Below are positions 1-10,515 of a DNA stretch of 31,678 nt, piece after piece. A program made the position numbers and the translations under genes. This stretch comes from Pelomyxa schiedti (Eukaryota; Evosea; Pelobiontida; Pelomyxidae). Each line of letters starts with the position of its first letter. Position 1 is the first letter of the stretch. The notes beneath the pieces are model-generated. The model was not told the DNA's origin. It saw only the letters and a program-made list of their open reading frames with translations, and ran no database searches. The stretch is taken from assembly GCA_020536535.1 (NCBI GenBank), contig JAHLWZ010000997.1, positions 1 to 31,678 on the forward strand, written 5' to 3'.

Positions 1-2
1 CG

Positions 3-3000
3 CGTGGTGACTGCGTTGGTGGTGGTGACGGCGTTTTGTGCGGGGTGTGCATGGACACGTACCGCGACCCAGTGTTCCTCGAGTGCGGCCACACAGTCTG
101 CCGCCGCTGCGCCCTCACCACGCTCGTGGCCGCCGCCAGGCTCGCCGCGCTGCCCACGGTGCCTACGACCACGAAGCCACACGCGCACGGTGGCGGCGGT
201 GGCTGTGATTGTGGAGGAGTTGGCACGATGCCGGGGCCAGGCCAGACAAACGCACCCCAGTCAACCGCTGCGTTGTCTTGTGGCACCTCCTCGTCGTCGT
301 CGTCGTCTGGGTGTCGATGGGGTTGCTGCTCACCAGGCGCAACCGGTGTGTGTGCTGTCATGTCGTCTCTCACTCATATGCTCTAACCTGTCACCTCTCT
401 GTTCCTGTTGTTTGTTTTGCCTACGGAACTAATAAGGACACTAACGCAAAACATACCACAGTTGAAATCAGGTGCCCGTTCCGGTGCACGAGGACAACCA
501 GGACAACCATGTCAGGTGAAAACTTGAAACCAAACACCGCTGCGATGTCCCTCATCGAGAGCAGGAAAGCAGAACTGGTGTGTAGTATTCCATTTTGTTC
601 CAGCAGCCAGCCGGGTTCTGGTCCCAATTGACCTTGACAAAAACCAGACCAAATCGGCATTGTGTGAGGCCCAATATTGCTGTGAGGAACCCACGAGTTC
701 ACCATCCCCTGCCACGTGCAGATGTTCCTCGTGCCATGACATGATTTTTTGCGGGCCTTGTTTCGTGCAGCACCACCAAAGGGGTGCCTTCAGAGCCCAC
801 CAGGTGGTGTCCTCTCTCTCTCTTTTCATGTTAGTTCTGGGCATAAATATTCACATGTCAATCAGGCAACGGAAATTCCACAAGGGACTGCGAAAAAGGG
901 CTCTCTTGCTGCGACAACAACAGCAACAACAATGTGTCCTCACCATGCAAGAAAGGAACGAGATTTGATGTGCTCATGTGGTGTGCCAATCTGTTATTTG
1001 TGTGAGAAAACAGAGAAGCACTCTGGCCACACCAGTGTGCCATTGGTGGACATCGTTTCTCAGAAGGCCTCTGAACTTAAACGTGTGTTTTCGCTCACCT
1101 CAGTCATTGAATTGAAGGACGCATCTCCAAAAAAAAAAAAAAAAAGGACTCACCAAGGAGCTCAATGACATTTCCGAAAAAGAAGTGGAGAGCCTTTCGA
1201 AAATCAACACAGAGATGTTGTCAGTTCCCAAGGTCACCTTGCGCACCCTTTTTCTTTTCCCAACCTCTTTGTTCCATGATTGTGACTGCAAACCACTCAG
1301 GTGATAACTGAGGGTTGCATGTCAATTCTGGCCGATTTGCAGTTGATTCTGGGTGCAGTTGAGACCAGGTGCAAGGAGATCAATGAAATGTCACAGTCAC
1401 TCTCTGATGTGATGAGTTCTCATTCTCCCCTCCCACCAAAATCCCACCAAAACCAACGAAAGCAAACAACATGCAAATCACCAACAACTTTTAACATGGA
1501 ATTCTCACAGCACACAAACTGGGAGTTCAGTGCAACTCGTTGGAAGCCCTTGTGAAGAACCACCAAGCTCTGATATCCAAGGCAAACGAAGTTGCCCAAA
1601 AGCTCCAGGTTGATCAACAGCAGCAACCACTGGAAGTGCTTCAAGCACACTCGATCCTCTCTTCCTTCCTCTTGGACAAACGGTTGCTCCTGGTGTGTTA
1701 TTCGTTCCCACCGTTTCACGTGAGTTTCATGTTTTTGACGTTCTCTCCTTTCACACAGGACACACACAGACTTGAGCCATGTGAACAAGCCAAGGCGGTC
1801 ATGTTCAGAAGTGGACCACGCGACGAGGCGATTGGGATGATCAGGGGGTTTGGGACAGTGACCAAAGGGAGGGTGCCAAACATACCCAGTGGTGGCAGGG
1901 CCCCATTGTGCACAAGGTTCCCATCCTCACCAACAGACACTGATGCGATCACAGTCCAGTGGGACCAACCTCCTCCCCTCCTCGATCAGACCCCACTTGA
2001 ACAAGTCGTGGGCTACAACGTGACTGTCTCCCCCGCAACTACTTCTTCATCAGAAGGAAGAGTGGCGGTGATTGAGGTGAAGGGGAGGGAGACAACCAAG
2101 TGTTATGTGAAAGTGGCCTCCAAAAACGAGGTGAGTGTTGCGGTTTGTGCAGTGAGCCTCGTTGGATCATCTGAGCCAACACAGCGTGCCACTGTGCCAA
2201 GACTCCCACCAACGAGGGAGGTTGAGGTGTTTGCATGGGGTGCCGCCGGCGGCGCAGAGTGTGGAAACCGATTTGCAGGTGGCCCAGGGGGGTTCAGCAC
2301 AGCCAGGATGCTGATCAAGCCCGGCACACAACTCACCATCGTGGTGGGCCAGGGTGGTGCCGGTACCCTTCGCAACTCAGGCAGAGGTGCACCAGCAACG
2401 AGGGGATCATTTGGTGGTGGTGGAAGTGGTGGCGGCAGTGATGGTTTTCACTGTCAGAGTGGGGGAGGTGGTGGTGGGTGCAGTGCAGTGATGGTGGGGG
2501 GTGTGCCCCTCGTCGTGGCTGGTGGTGGCGGTGGCTCCGCAGTGAACAACACCTCGCACGGGTTCGGGGGAGGGGGAGGGGGCGAGACAGGGAGCGCGGA
2601 CGGGGACCAGTGCAAGAGAGCAACACAGGAGGCACCGGGTGGCTGGGATGACAACTCCCCACAGTGCGGTGTCAAGTTCCGCGGTGGTGACGGTGCCAAT
2701 GCCACAGGCACCGACTATGGTGGTGGGGGTGGCGGTGGGGGACTGTTTGGGGGTGCTGGTGGTCACACGTACTACACGAAGGACAGTGGGGGAGGGGGAG
2801 GCAGTGGGTTCGTGGTGGCACCCACAACGACGAACAGCAGTGGCAGTGGCGGTGCCGGTGGGAGTGTGGTTGGTGATGGTGGGAGTATTGTGGGTGTGAT
2901 CAGCTCACGCACCGTGTGTGGCCAACGTGCCACCGGCCTCAAACAAGCCACGACACCACCCGAGACCAACAACGAGCACTACCGCGACGGTGCCGGTGGT

Positions 3001-3150
3001 TGCGTGGCACCAACAAGTGACGACTCGTTTGATGGGAACCACGGGTTGGTTGTTGTTGTGGTCAAGGGGGTCACAACACCAACAGGCGGCACCACCAACA
3101 CTCACGTGTTTGCGTACACTGGCCGGAACCAATCCCTCACTATTAATTAA
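3..3150 (+). CDS. TRIM-like RING/B-box/FN3/glycine-rich protein, copy 1 (5' end outside window, frameshifted)
   Basis: Likely E3 ubiquitin ligase of RBCC/TRIM architecture. Exons by frame-consistent GT..AG junctions: <3-345, 462-577, 648-803, 866-1232, 1301-1415, 1526-1692, 1759-3150. The RING begins with CGVC at 39-50 and CGHTVCRRC, and is completed by CPFRC at the start of exon 2. Two B-box-like zinc modules follow (exons 3 and 4), then a coiled-coil region, an FN3 domain and a C-terminal Gly-rich domain starting with VEVFAWGAAGG and closely resembling the ALK/LTK glycine-rich family. The reading frame is open to the left edge, so the start lies outside. The A tract at 1129-1145 has 17 A; the sister gene has 22. 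That difference shifts the frame here and gives an early stop after KKKKKRTHQGAQ. It is either a real pseudogenising indel or a homopolymer sequencing error. Everything downstream remains open, which favours an error or a very recent lesion. Confidence 0.75.
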
Positions 3151-3513
3151 TGATTGTGGATTGGAGGAACCCTTAAACAGTGCTCTCTCGGAAAGTCCAT
3201 GTGCGCTCTTCACTTTTTTTAAAAAGGTTTTAAACCTTGTGAGGAAAAGCAAAACGTGGCCCTCATGTCCGTAGATAGGAGAGCTAGAAAACTGGTCACG
3301 ATGGCACGTCCATCACTGACTTGCAGGTTTGTGTTTTGAAACACGGCAGTTATTCACTTGGTTGTGACCCAAATACCAGGTGGCAGAATAAAAAAAACAC
3401 CAGACCGCCGATCCTGAGCGACGATAACGAAAATGACAGCGTTCCGGTCCGTTGATTATTTTATTCCGCCAGGTGTCTGAGCCAACCAGTCTAGACACAT
3501 TTCGTCGAATTTG
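3151..3513. promoter_or_regulatory. Spacer between the tandem TRIM-like genes (3' end of copy 1, promoter of copy 2)
   Basis: No convincing ORF. It must hold the 3' UTR of copy 1 and the promoter of copy 2. An imperfect inverted pair is visible: ccaggtggcagaataaaa near 3379-3396 and ttttattccgccaggtg near 3456-3472. It could be a remnant of a small inverted-repeat element or a regulatory palindrome. No clear TATA box was found. Confidence 0.4.
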
Positions 3514-3855
3514 ATGTGTTCTTACGCCCGTGCAGACGTTGTGTGCGGGGTGTGCATGGACACGTACCGCGACCCAGTGTTCCTCGAGTGCGGCCACACC
3601 GTATGCCGCTCCTGCGCCCTCACCGCACTCGTGGCCGCCGCCAGGCTCGCCGCACTGCCCACGGCGCCTGTGTCCTCAACCACGGGGACCACGAAGCCAC
3701 ACGCGCACGGTGGTGGTGGCTGTGGTGGTGGAGTTGGCACGATGCCGGGGCCAGGCCAGACGAGCGCACCCCAGTCAACCGCTGCGTTGTCTTGTGGCAC
3801 CTCCTCGTCGTCGTCGTCTGGGTGTCGATGGGGTTGCTGCTCACCAGGCGCAACC

Positions 3856-3941
<86 letters not shown>

Positions 3942-6768
3942 GCTGTTGTACTGTCAATATCCCCACCACACACCCACATCGGCTTTTCTGCTCCAACCTC
4001 TCTGTTCCTGTTGTTTGTTTTGCCTACGGAACTAATAAGGACACTAACGCAAAACATACCACAGTTGAAATCAGGTGCCCGTTCCGGTGCACGAGGACAA
4101 CCAGGACAACCATGTCAGGTGAAAACTTGAAACCAAACACCGCTGCGATGTCCCTCATCGAGAGCAGGAAAGCAGAACTGGTGTGTAGTATTCCACTTTG
4201 TTCCAGCAGCCAGCCGGGTTCTGGTCCCAAATGACCTTGACAAAAACCAGACCAAATCGGCATTGTGTGAGGCCCAATATTGTTGTGAGGAACCCACGAG
4301 TTCTCCATCCCCTGCCACGTGCAGATGTTCCTCGTGCCATGACATGATTTTTTGCGGGCCTTGTTTCATGCAGCACCACCAAAGGGGTGCCTTCAGAGCC
4401 CACCAGGTGGTGTCCTCTCTCTCTCTCTCTCTTTTCATGTTAGTTCTGGGCATTAATATTCACATGTCAATCAGGCAACAGAAATTCCACAAGGGACTGC
4501 GAAAAAGGGCTCTCTTGCTGCAACAACAACAGCAACAACAATGTGTCCTCATCATGCAAGAAAGGAACGAGATTTGATGTGCTCATGTGGTGTGCCAATC
4601 TGTTATTTGTGTGAGAAAACAGAGAAGCACTCTGGCCACACCAGTGTGCCATTGGTGGACATCGTTTCTCAGAAGGCCTCTGAACTTAAACGTGTGTTTT
4701 CGCTCACCTCATTCATTGAATTGAAGGACGCATCTCCAAAAAAAAAAAAAAAAAAAAAAGGACTCACCAAAGAGCTCAATGACATTTCCGAAAAAGAAGT
4801 GGAGAGCCTTTCGAAAATCAACACAGAGATGTTGTCAGTTCCCAAGGTCACCTTGCGCACCCTTTTTCTTTTTCCCAACCTCTTTGTTCCATGATTGTGA
4901 CTGCAAACACAGGTGATAACTGAGGGTTGCATGTCAATTCTGGCCGATTTGCAGTTGATTCTGGGTGCAGTTGAGACCAGGTGCAAGGAGATCAATGAAA
5001 TGTCACAGTCACTCTCTGATGCGATGAGTTCTCAATTTTCCCCTCCCACCAAAATCCCACCCAAAACCAACGAAATCAAACAACATGAAAATCACCAACA
5101 ACTTTTAACATGGAATTCTCACAGCACACAAACTGGGAGTTCAGTGCAACTCGTTGGAAGCCCTTGTGAAGAACCACCAAGCTCTGATATCCAAGGCAAA
5201 CGAAGTTTCCCAACAGCAACAACCACTGGAAGTGCTTCAAGCGCATTCGATGCTGTCTTCCTTCCTCTTGGACAAACCCCTGCTCCTGGTGTGTTATTCA
5301 TCCCGTGAGTTTCATGTTTTTGACGTTCTCTCCTTTCATGCAGGACACACACAGACTTGAACCATGTGAGCAAGCCAAGGGCGTAAAATGCAGGAGTGGA
5401 CCACGCGACGAGGTGATTGGGATGATCAAGGGGTTTGGGACAGTGAGTAAAGGCAGGGTGCCAAACACGCCCAGTGAAGGGAGGGCCCCCCAATGCTCCA
5501 GGTCACCAGCAGCAACACCAACAGACACTGATGCAATCGCAGTCAAGTGGGACCAACCTCCTCCCCTCCTCGATCAGACCCCACTTGAACAAGTCGTGGG
5601 CTACAACGTGATTGTCTCCCCCTCAAATTTCGTTGCTTCAGCTTCATCAACAAAAGGAAGAGTGGCGATGGTGATTGAGGTGAAGGGGAAGGAGACAACC
5701 AAGTGTGATGTGACAGTGGCCTCCAAAAGCGAGGTGAGTGTTGCGGTTTGTGCAGTGAGCCTCGTTGGATCATCTGAGCCAACACAGCGTGCCACTGTGC
5801 CAAGACTCCCACCAACGAGGGAGGTTGAGGTGTTTGCATGGGGTGCCGCCGGCGGCGCAAACAACAACGGCCCGGCAGCGGGTGGCCCAGGGGGGTTCAG
5901 CACAGCCAGGATGCTGATCAAGACCGGCACACAACTCACCATCGTGGTGGGCCAGGGTGGTGCTGGTATGATCTGCCAGCCAAGTGGGGACCCGCCAGCA
6001 ACGAGAAGATCATTTGGTGGTGGTGGCAGTGGTGGAAGTGGTGGCCGCCGTGGTTACCACCTTAGTGGGGGAGGTGGTGGTGGGTGCAGTGCAGTGATGG
6101 TGGGGGGTGTGCCCCTCGTCGTGGCTGGTGGCGGCGGCGGTTCCGCAATACAATTCAACACGCACGGGCACGGGGGAGGGGGAGGGGGCGAGACAGGGAG
6201 CGCGGACGGGGACCAGTGCAAGAGAGCAACACAGGAGGCGCCAGGTGGCTGGGGTGACAACTCCCCACAGTGCGGCGACAAGTTCCGCGGTGGTGACGGT
6301 GCAAACGCAGGGACAGGCACCAGTGACTGTGGAGGAGGGGGAGGGGGTGGGGGACTGTATGGGGGTGGTGGTGGTCACACGTACAGTGTGGGCCAGGGTG
6401 ACAGTGGGGGAGGGGGAGGGAGCGGGTTCGTGGTGGCACCCACAACCACAACGAGCAGCAGTGCCAGTGGGGGCGGAGTTGTGGTTGGTGATGGTGGGTG
6501 TGTTGTGAGTGTGATCAGCTCACGCACCGTGTGTGGCCAACGCGCCACCGCCCGCGCCCAAACCACGACACCACCCGAGACCAACAACGAGCACTACCGC
6601 GACGGTGCCGGTGGTTGCGTGGCACCAACAACCTACGACCACCCGGTTGATGGGAACCACGGGTTGGTTGTTGTTGTGGTAAAGGGGGGCACAGGGTCAG
6701 CCAACACAAACACCAACACTCATGTGTTCAACCACACCGGTCAGAACCAATCCCTCACCATCAATTGA
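3514..6768 (+). CDS. TRIM-like RING/B-box/coiled-coil/FN3/glycine-rich protein, copy 2 (intact)
   Basis: Predicted RBCC-type E3 ubiquitin ligase of 891 aa. Exons 3514-3856, 4065-4180, 4251-4406, 4475-4846, 4913-5027, 5140-5288, 5344-6768; every junction keeps frame and the total divides by three. The C3HC4 RING uses C11, C14, C26, H28, C31, C34 and closes with C119 and C122. The 84 residues between C34 and C119 are a Gly/Ser/Cys-rich insertion, unusually long for a RING, and the intron falls inside the domain. B-box-like modules lie at about 159-205 and 229-262, a Lys run and coiled coil at about 275-415, FN3 at about 465-565, and the ALK/LTK-type Gly-rich domain from about 580 to the end, where many TRIMs carry B30.2/SPRY. 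The ATG at 3514 is the first in frame before CGVC. The ligand-binding role of the C-terminal domain is inference. Confidence 0.8.
3857..3940 (+). repeat. (GT)42 microsatellite at the 5' splice site of intron 1, copy 2
   Basis: Forty-two uninterrupted GT units begin on the first intron base after exon 1 (..GCAACCG|GTGTGT). Copy 1 has only four GT units at the same place (346-353). Every GT is a potential donor, but only one third of them would keep the RING reading frame. The normal acceptor at 4064 is preceded by actaataag and cactaac branch-like motifs. Confidence 0.95.
4738..4759 (+). repeat. A22 homopolymer coding for a Lys run in copy 2
   Basis: Twenty-two A residues within exon 4 encode seven consecutive Lys after SP. 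The matching tract in copy 1 (1129-1145) has 17. A length change of one or two bases here inactivates the gene, so the tract is a mutation hotspot and also a likely sequencing-error site. Confidence 0.9.
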
Positions 6769-6834
6769 TTGCACTCAGCCAATTACAAGTGTTTGAGTTC
6801 TTTTGTACACTTTCAACATTTTTGTCTCCAGTTA

Positions 6835-7506
6835 TCAGTGCTTCATTGCTTCTTGAATGAACTGGGGCCCTCTCTTGAAGCTGCCCTCCCAAGCCACACA
6901 ACCACACAAAGCAGCAACAAGCTCTCTCACTGGAATCTCTTTCAGCACAGAGTCTGCAAGCTCCTTGTCTCCAACCTCGTGGGTAGCATACAGCCAATCA
7001 TGCACCTAGGGGGTATTAGCACACAGGGGAGAGCACAATGAGATACACTTACTAGCCATGCTGTTTCGCATCTGGTGTCAAGAGTAAATGGCCCAGAGCA
7101 GCCTTTGGCATATTTGAGTTTGGAGTTTGAGTGTGTTGAGACATACCATCAGTGAGGAATCCCACTGGAACAGTAACTTTTTGTGTTCCCACCATCACCT
7201 GTGTAAAGGGGAGAAAAACCTCAAAAAACATCCCATAGAGACTGCATTTAACAAATAAAGGGAGAGAAAACGCACAGACAGCTCCTTTATTGAGCAGTAC
7301 TTGTAGTAATCCGCCCCATAATGGTTTTTAACCGCGGCCAGCTCCTCGTGAGTTAGTTTCCTCACGTACTCGAGAGGCTTGCTGTGCGCGTGTGGGTTGC
7401 AGCACCCACAACAACAGCAACAACAACACGGCGTGTCTCCGTGCCCGCAGTTCTCGTGGCAACACATCCCATTATCGTCGACGCAACAGCTACAACATCC
7501 ACCCAT
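6835..7506 (-). CDS. DUF1353-like protein with Cys-rich, probably acylated N-terminus
   Basis: Predicted 167 aa. Exons in transcription order 7506-7276, 7198-7147, 7102-7053, 7005-6835; the introns are 77, 44 and 47 nt and frame is kept throughout. Residues 85-120 read VTVPVGFLTDG..SGP..AWLVHDWLYATH, which matches the conserved core of DUF1353, a family known mainly from bacteria and phages and of uncertain biochemical function. The N-terminus MGGCCSCC has Gly2 with adjacent Cys, a classical N-myristoylation plus palmitoylation pattern, followed by a run of seven Cys and CGCC; membrane anchoring is inferred. The stop lies 66 bp from the stop of the convergent TRIM-like gene. The ATG lies only 12 nt after the stop of the upstream same-strand RhoGAP gene, with a ctaac..cttcag acceptor-like motif ending 2 nt before the ATG. 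Confidence 0.75.
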
Positions 7507-7518
7507 TTCTGAAGGGAG

Positions 7519-10515
7519 TTAGGCCGCTTGAACGGTCTTTTTTTTTTTTCTTTTTCTTTTGACTTTGTCGACTGGCTTCGGTGGTTTCGCAGTTGGTGAT
7601 GTGTTGTTGTTGATGTTTCCTTTTTTATTCAGCCTGGCTGGTTGCTTTGATTGGTTCCTCACCAGAACCGGAGTGTGAGTGGTGCTTCTTCTTGTGACCG
7701 TGGGGAGTTCGGGGCGATATGTCTGAGTCCGCGTTTGTGGGGTTGATGTTTGCTATTGCTGGTACTGTTGGCATTGTGGGAAAGTTTGATAGACCTGGTT
7801 CCGCCTTGGCGGCTTCTTGGTCCTTAGGATAATATTAATGTAAAGTGATTTGTGATGTGGCGGGGGGAAAATGCCTGTGCTATCTTCTCTAGTGTTTCGC
7901 GAACTGATGTGATTTGATTTGAGAGTTGCTGTGCCTTTAGCTCTTTTTTAAGTCGTTTGATCTCATAGTCCTTTTGTTGTGATTGTTAATTCCTCAATCT
8001 AGATATTCTTCCAACCTTGGCATGCAAAGAGGTCTTCAGTTGCTCAATTTCAAGGTCTTTCAGGAGCACTGTGTTTTTAACTTCCTCTCGCATGAGTTTT
8101 ATCATTCGGTCCATGGCAACTATGGTTGCAGCGGCATTGTTTGGGCTTAGGGCACTGCTAGTTGTGCCTCTAATCTCAGCTGTAGCCTCCCGCACGGCCT
8201 CTTTAGAATTGATAGTGGCCACTTCAACCTGACTATACCTTTTGATTTGTTGGTACAGAAAAGATAGGATGTAAAAATAGTACAAATAGTCCCAGTTCTC
8301 TAAAAGAAGCTTTACAACAGCAATGCAATGCTCACTTTCTGAAAACGCTTCGTTTGCATTTGCAGAGAAAATTTTTTGCCTGGCATCAAACTTGAGTTTT
8401 AAGTACCACCGGACCTGTTACCTTAAAAGACATGGCGTAAATACAGTAGCAAGATTGTCGAAACTCATTAGATTGGCCGCTTTTTGCTCTTCAACCTTTT
8501 GATGATGAAAATTGCAACTTTTTCACTATGTGTACCTTGTGCAAAAACTTGCATAAATGGTTAAGAAGAGCAAGATGGGTTTCTGGCAATGTGGCCAGAA
8601 GTGAAGTTAGGGCCTCAAACGCTTTGGTTTTGTCTTTGATAGCATAAACATCCTTAAACCGGTTATAACAGACATAGGTTAAAAGTGGCTCAGGCAGCTC
8701 ACGTAGAAACCTGCTTAAGGATTTACTAAAAGTGGATACACTGGAATATCTCACCTTTTCAACAAAACAGGGGCAACATGTGGCCGTTCTTTGGAAAGTT
8801 CTACAGGCAGCCTTTGATCATATTTTGATAAGGCCTCCTTATTTTGTAAATAGTCCCCATTGACGCGGAAAATCTGAAGAAGTGTTACAGTTATCAAGGG
8901 TAACATGTCGGGGCAACGCCTTGCACATCGAGCAGATTTTCCTCTATGAAACTTGTGGTGTGCGACACAATAAACGGTATGGGAGTACCATCCACTTCAA
9001 TTACTTCTTGAAGGTTTCTGCCAAAGACCTATTATTCTAGGGTGAGATTGCTAGTTTAAGTTTTGTTGTTTACCTTTTTTGTTCCCATATCCTCTTCCAT
9101 GGCTTTGACATAATGGGACAACATGAAATCGAAGACACCAAAACCTTGTGTAGTTGGCTTGGAAAAAGATAATTTTACAACATACAGTTTAATATAGCTT
9201 TATTGTTCATGGCTCGTTCCTTGAAAACGTCGAGTGACAGACATTTTTCTTCTTTGGAGAAAATCTGCAAAAAACCAGTTAAAAAGAACGTGGCATAAAA
9301 ATTGAAGTACCTTTTTTGCAAGTGCTTGCCTGAGAGACAGAAATTCCCCCTAATATTAAATTATTCCCTCCACAGCAGATGTAATACAAAGGTACTTTGT
9401 CGAAAATTCCACCAGCAACCCTCAGCAAGAATGTGCCCACTTCATCAATGACCCGCTTTACTTCATCTTTGCTAACTTCTTTATCCTGATTCAAGTCAAA
9501 TAAATTGAAGACCATATCCAGTTGATCGTCAAGTGTCCCTCTTGTGACTGTCCAGTATCAAATGTTGTGAGTTTCGGAGCGAAGATAGATACTTGTATTC
9601 AAGGCAGTTACAAATTCTACATAATCTACTTTGTCATCTTTCTTCTTGTCAACAACACGGAATATGTTGTCAAACAGAAATTCACTGCGCATGAAGGGGA
9701 AGAATGGCTTTGCCTCTTCAAGTGCAACCGCTCTTGTGTTTATTTTAAAGTTAGAAAGAAAAAAAAAGGGGGGGGATAGCGAGTTTAAATCCAAATCACA
9801 TTGGTTATATCTCACGAAACTCTACACACCCAGTAGGGGCAGCAGAAGAAAACCAGTCCCATAGATACTTCAGCTCCTCCTTCGAAAAGCCAATCAAAGT
9901 GACTTGTTCCGCACGTGAACGCGGTACCACCGGCACACTCAACAGCGGAGTGGAAGACGCCAGCCCACGGTCTCTTCTCTTCCCCCCAGCCCCAAGCTGC
10001 GCACCCGGATTAACCCCCAAAGTCGTTCCTGTCCCAAGACCAGGCGGCGCCAACGACAACGACGACGACGACGACGAGGAAGACGAAGAGGAAGAGGAAG
10101 ACGATGAGGAAGGAGAATTAAGAGGAGGGGAGCTGCCCCGGTGGATCGCGGCGGCGGTGGAATTGACTGACACGGGGGGCGCCATCAGCAGGGCGGTGAA
10201 GCTCGCTTGGTCCAGGCAGAAGCTGCTCTCCACGATCCTCTCGAACTCCTCGTTGACGACCTTGTCGGGCACGGGCGGGGTCGTCGACAGCGGCGACGCG
10301 CCGAGCTCGGGCGACGTCGCCGTAGGGGCCGACGAGCCCTTGTCCTTGTCTCTGGAGTGGAACAGCTTGCCACCGACGTGGAGCCGCTTTATGGTGGCAA
10401 CACCGGAGAAGGTAGCTGCCGGCGTGGCAGTTGCAGCCACAACGGGACTGCCGCCGCTGGTGTTGTTACTAGTACTACAGGATGCCGATACACTGGCAGA
10501 GGGTTGTTGCCCCAT
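7519..10515 (-). CDS. EF-hand (neuronal calcium sensor-like) / RhoGAP fusion protein
   Basis: Predicted 761 aa in 15 exons: 10515-9816, 9730-9593, 9538-9413, 9324-9311, 9264-9186, 9144-9074, 9028-8918, 8873-8755, 8713-8536, 8495-8422, 8379-8284, 8238-8016, 7970-7875, 7822-7663, 7619-7519. Introns are mostly 40-54 nt. The N-terminus MGQQPS fits a myristoylation consensus. Residues 7-233 are Ser/Thr/Pro-rich with a long Ser run. Two EF-hand loops lie at 261-272 (position 3 is Lys, degenerate) and 294-305 (canonical D-x-N-x-D..E), followed by an ILNCFG tail typical of calcium sensors. RhoGAP spans about 377-568 with GIFRVNG (Arg416 as arginine finger) and FLRELPEPLL. A coiled coil and a Lys-rich C-terminus follow. 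Inferred role: Ca2+-regulated, membrane-linked inactivation of Rho-family GTPases. The 14-nt exon at 9311-9324 and the GC..AG intron at 7823-7874 are the least certain parts. Confidence 0.8.

Larger units (their letters stand above)
36..6768 (+). repeat. Tandem segmental duplication of the TRIM-like gene
   Basis: Roughly 36-3150 and 3541-6768 are direct copies. Exons and introns align almost base for base, including intron 2 and the coiled-coil exons. Divergence is concentrated in the Gly-rich exon (small in-frame indels), intron 1, and the A tract. The spacer 3151-3513 does not match the sequence after copy 2, so the repeat unit is essentially the gene itself. The high intron identity points to a recent duplication or to gene conversion. 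Confidence 0.9.

Noticed and set aside
2333-2766. Long minus-strand Pro/His-rich ORFs opposite the glycine-rich exons (also 6010-6378)
   Set aside because: They are mirror images of GGN glycine codons on the coding strand; no splice or domain support.
3620-4057. ORFs through the (GT)n tract coding for (CV)n or (TH)n runs
   Set aside because: The tract is intronic; the conserved RING closes only when it is spliced out.
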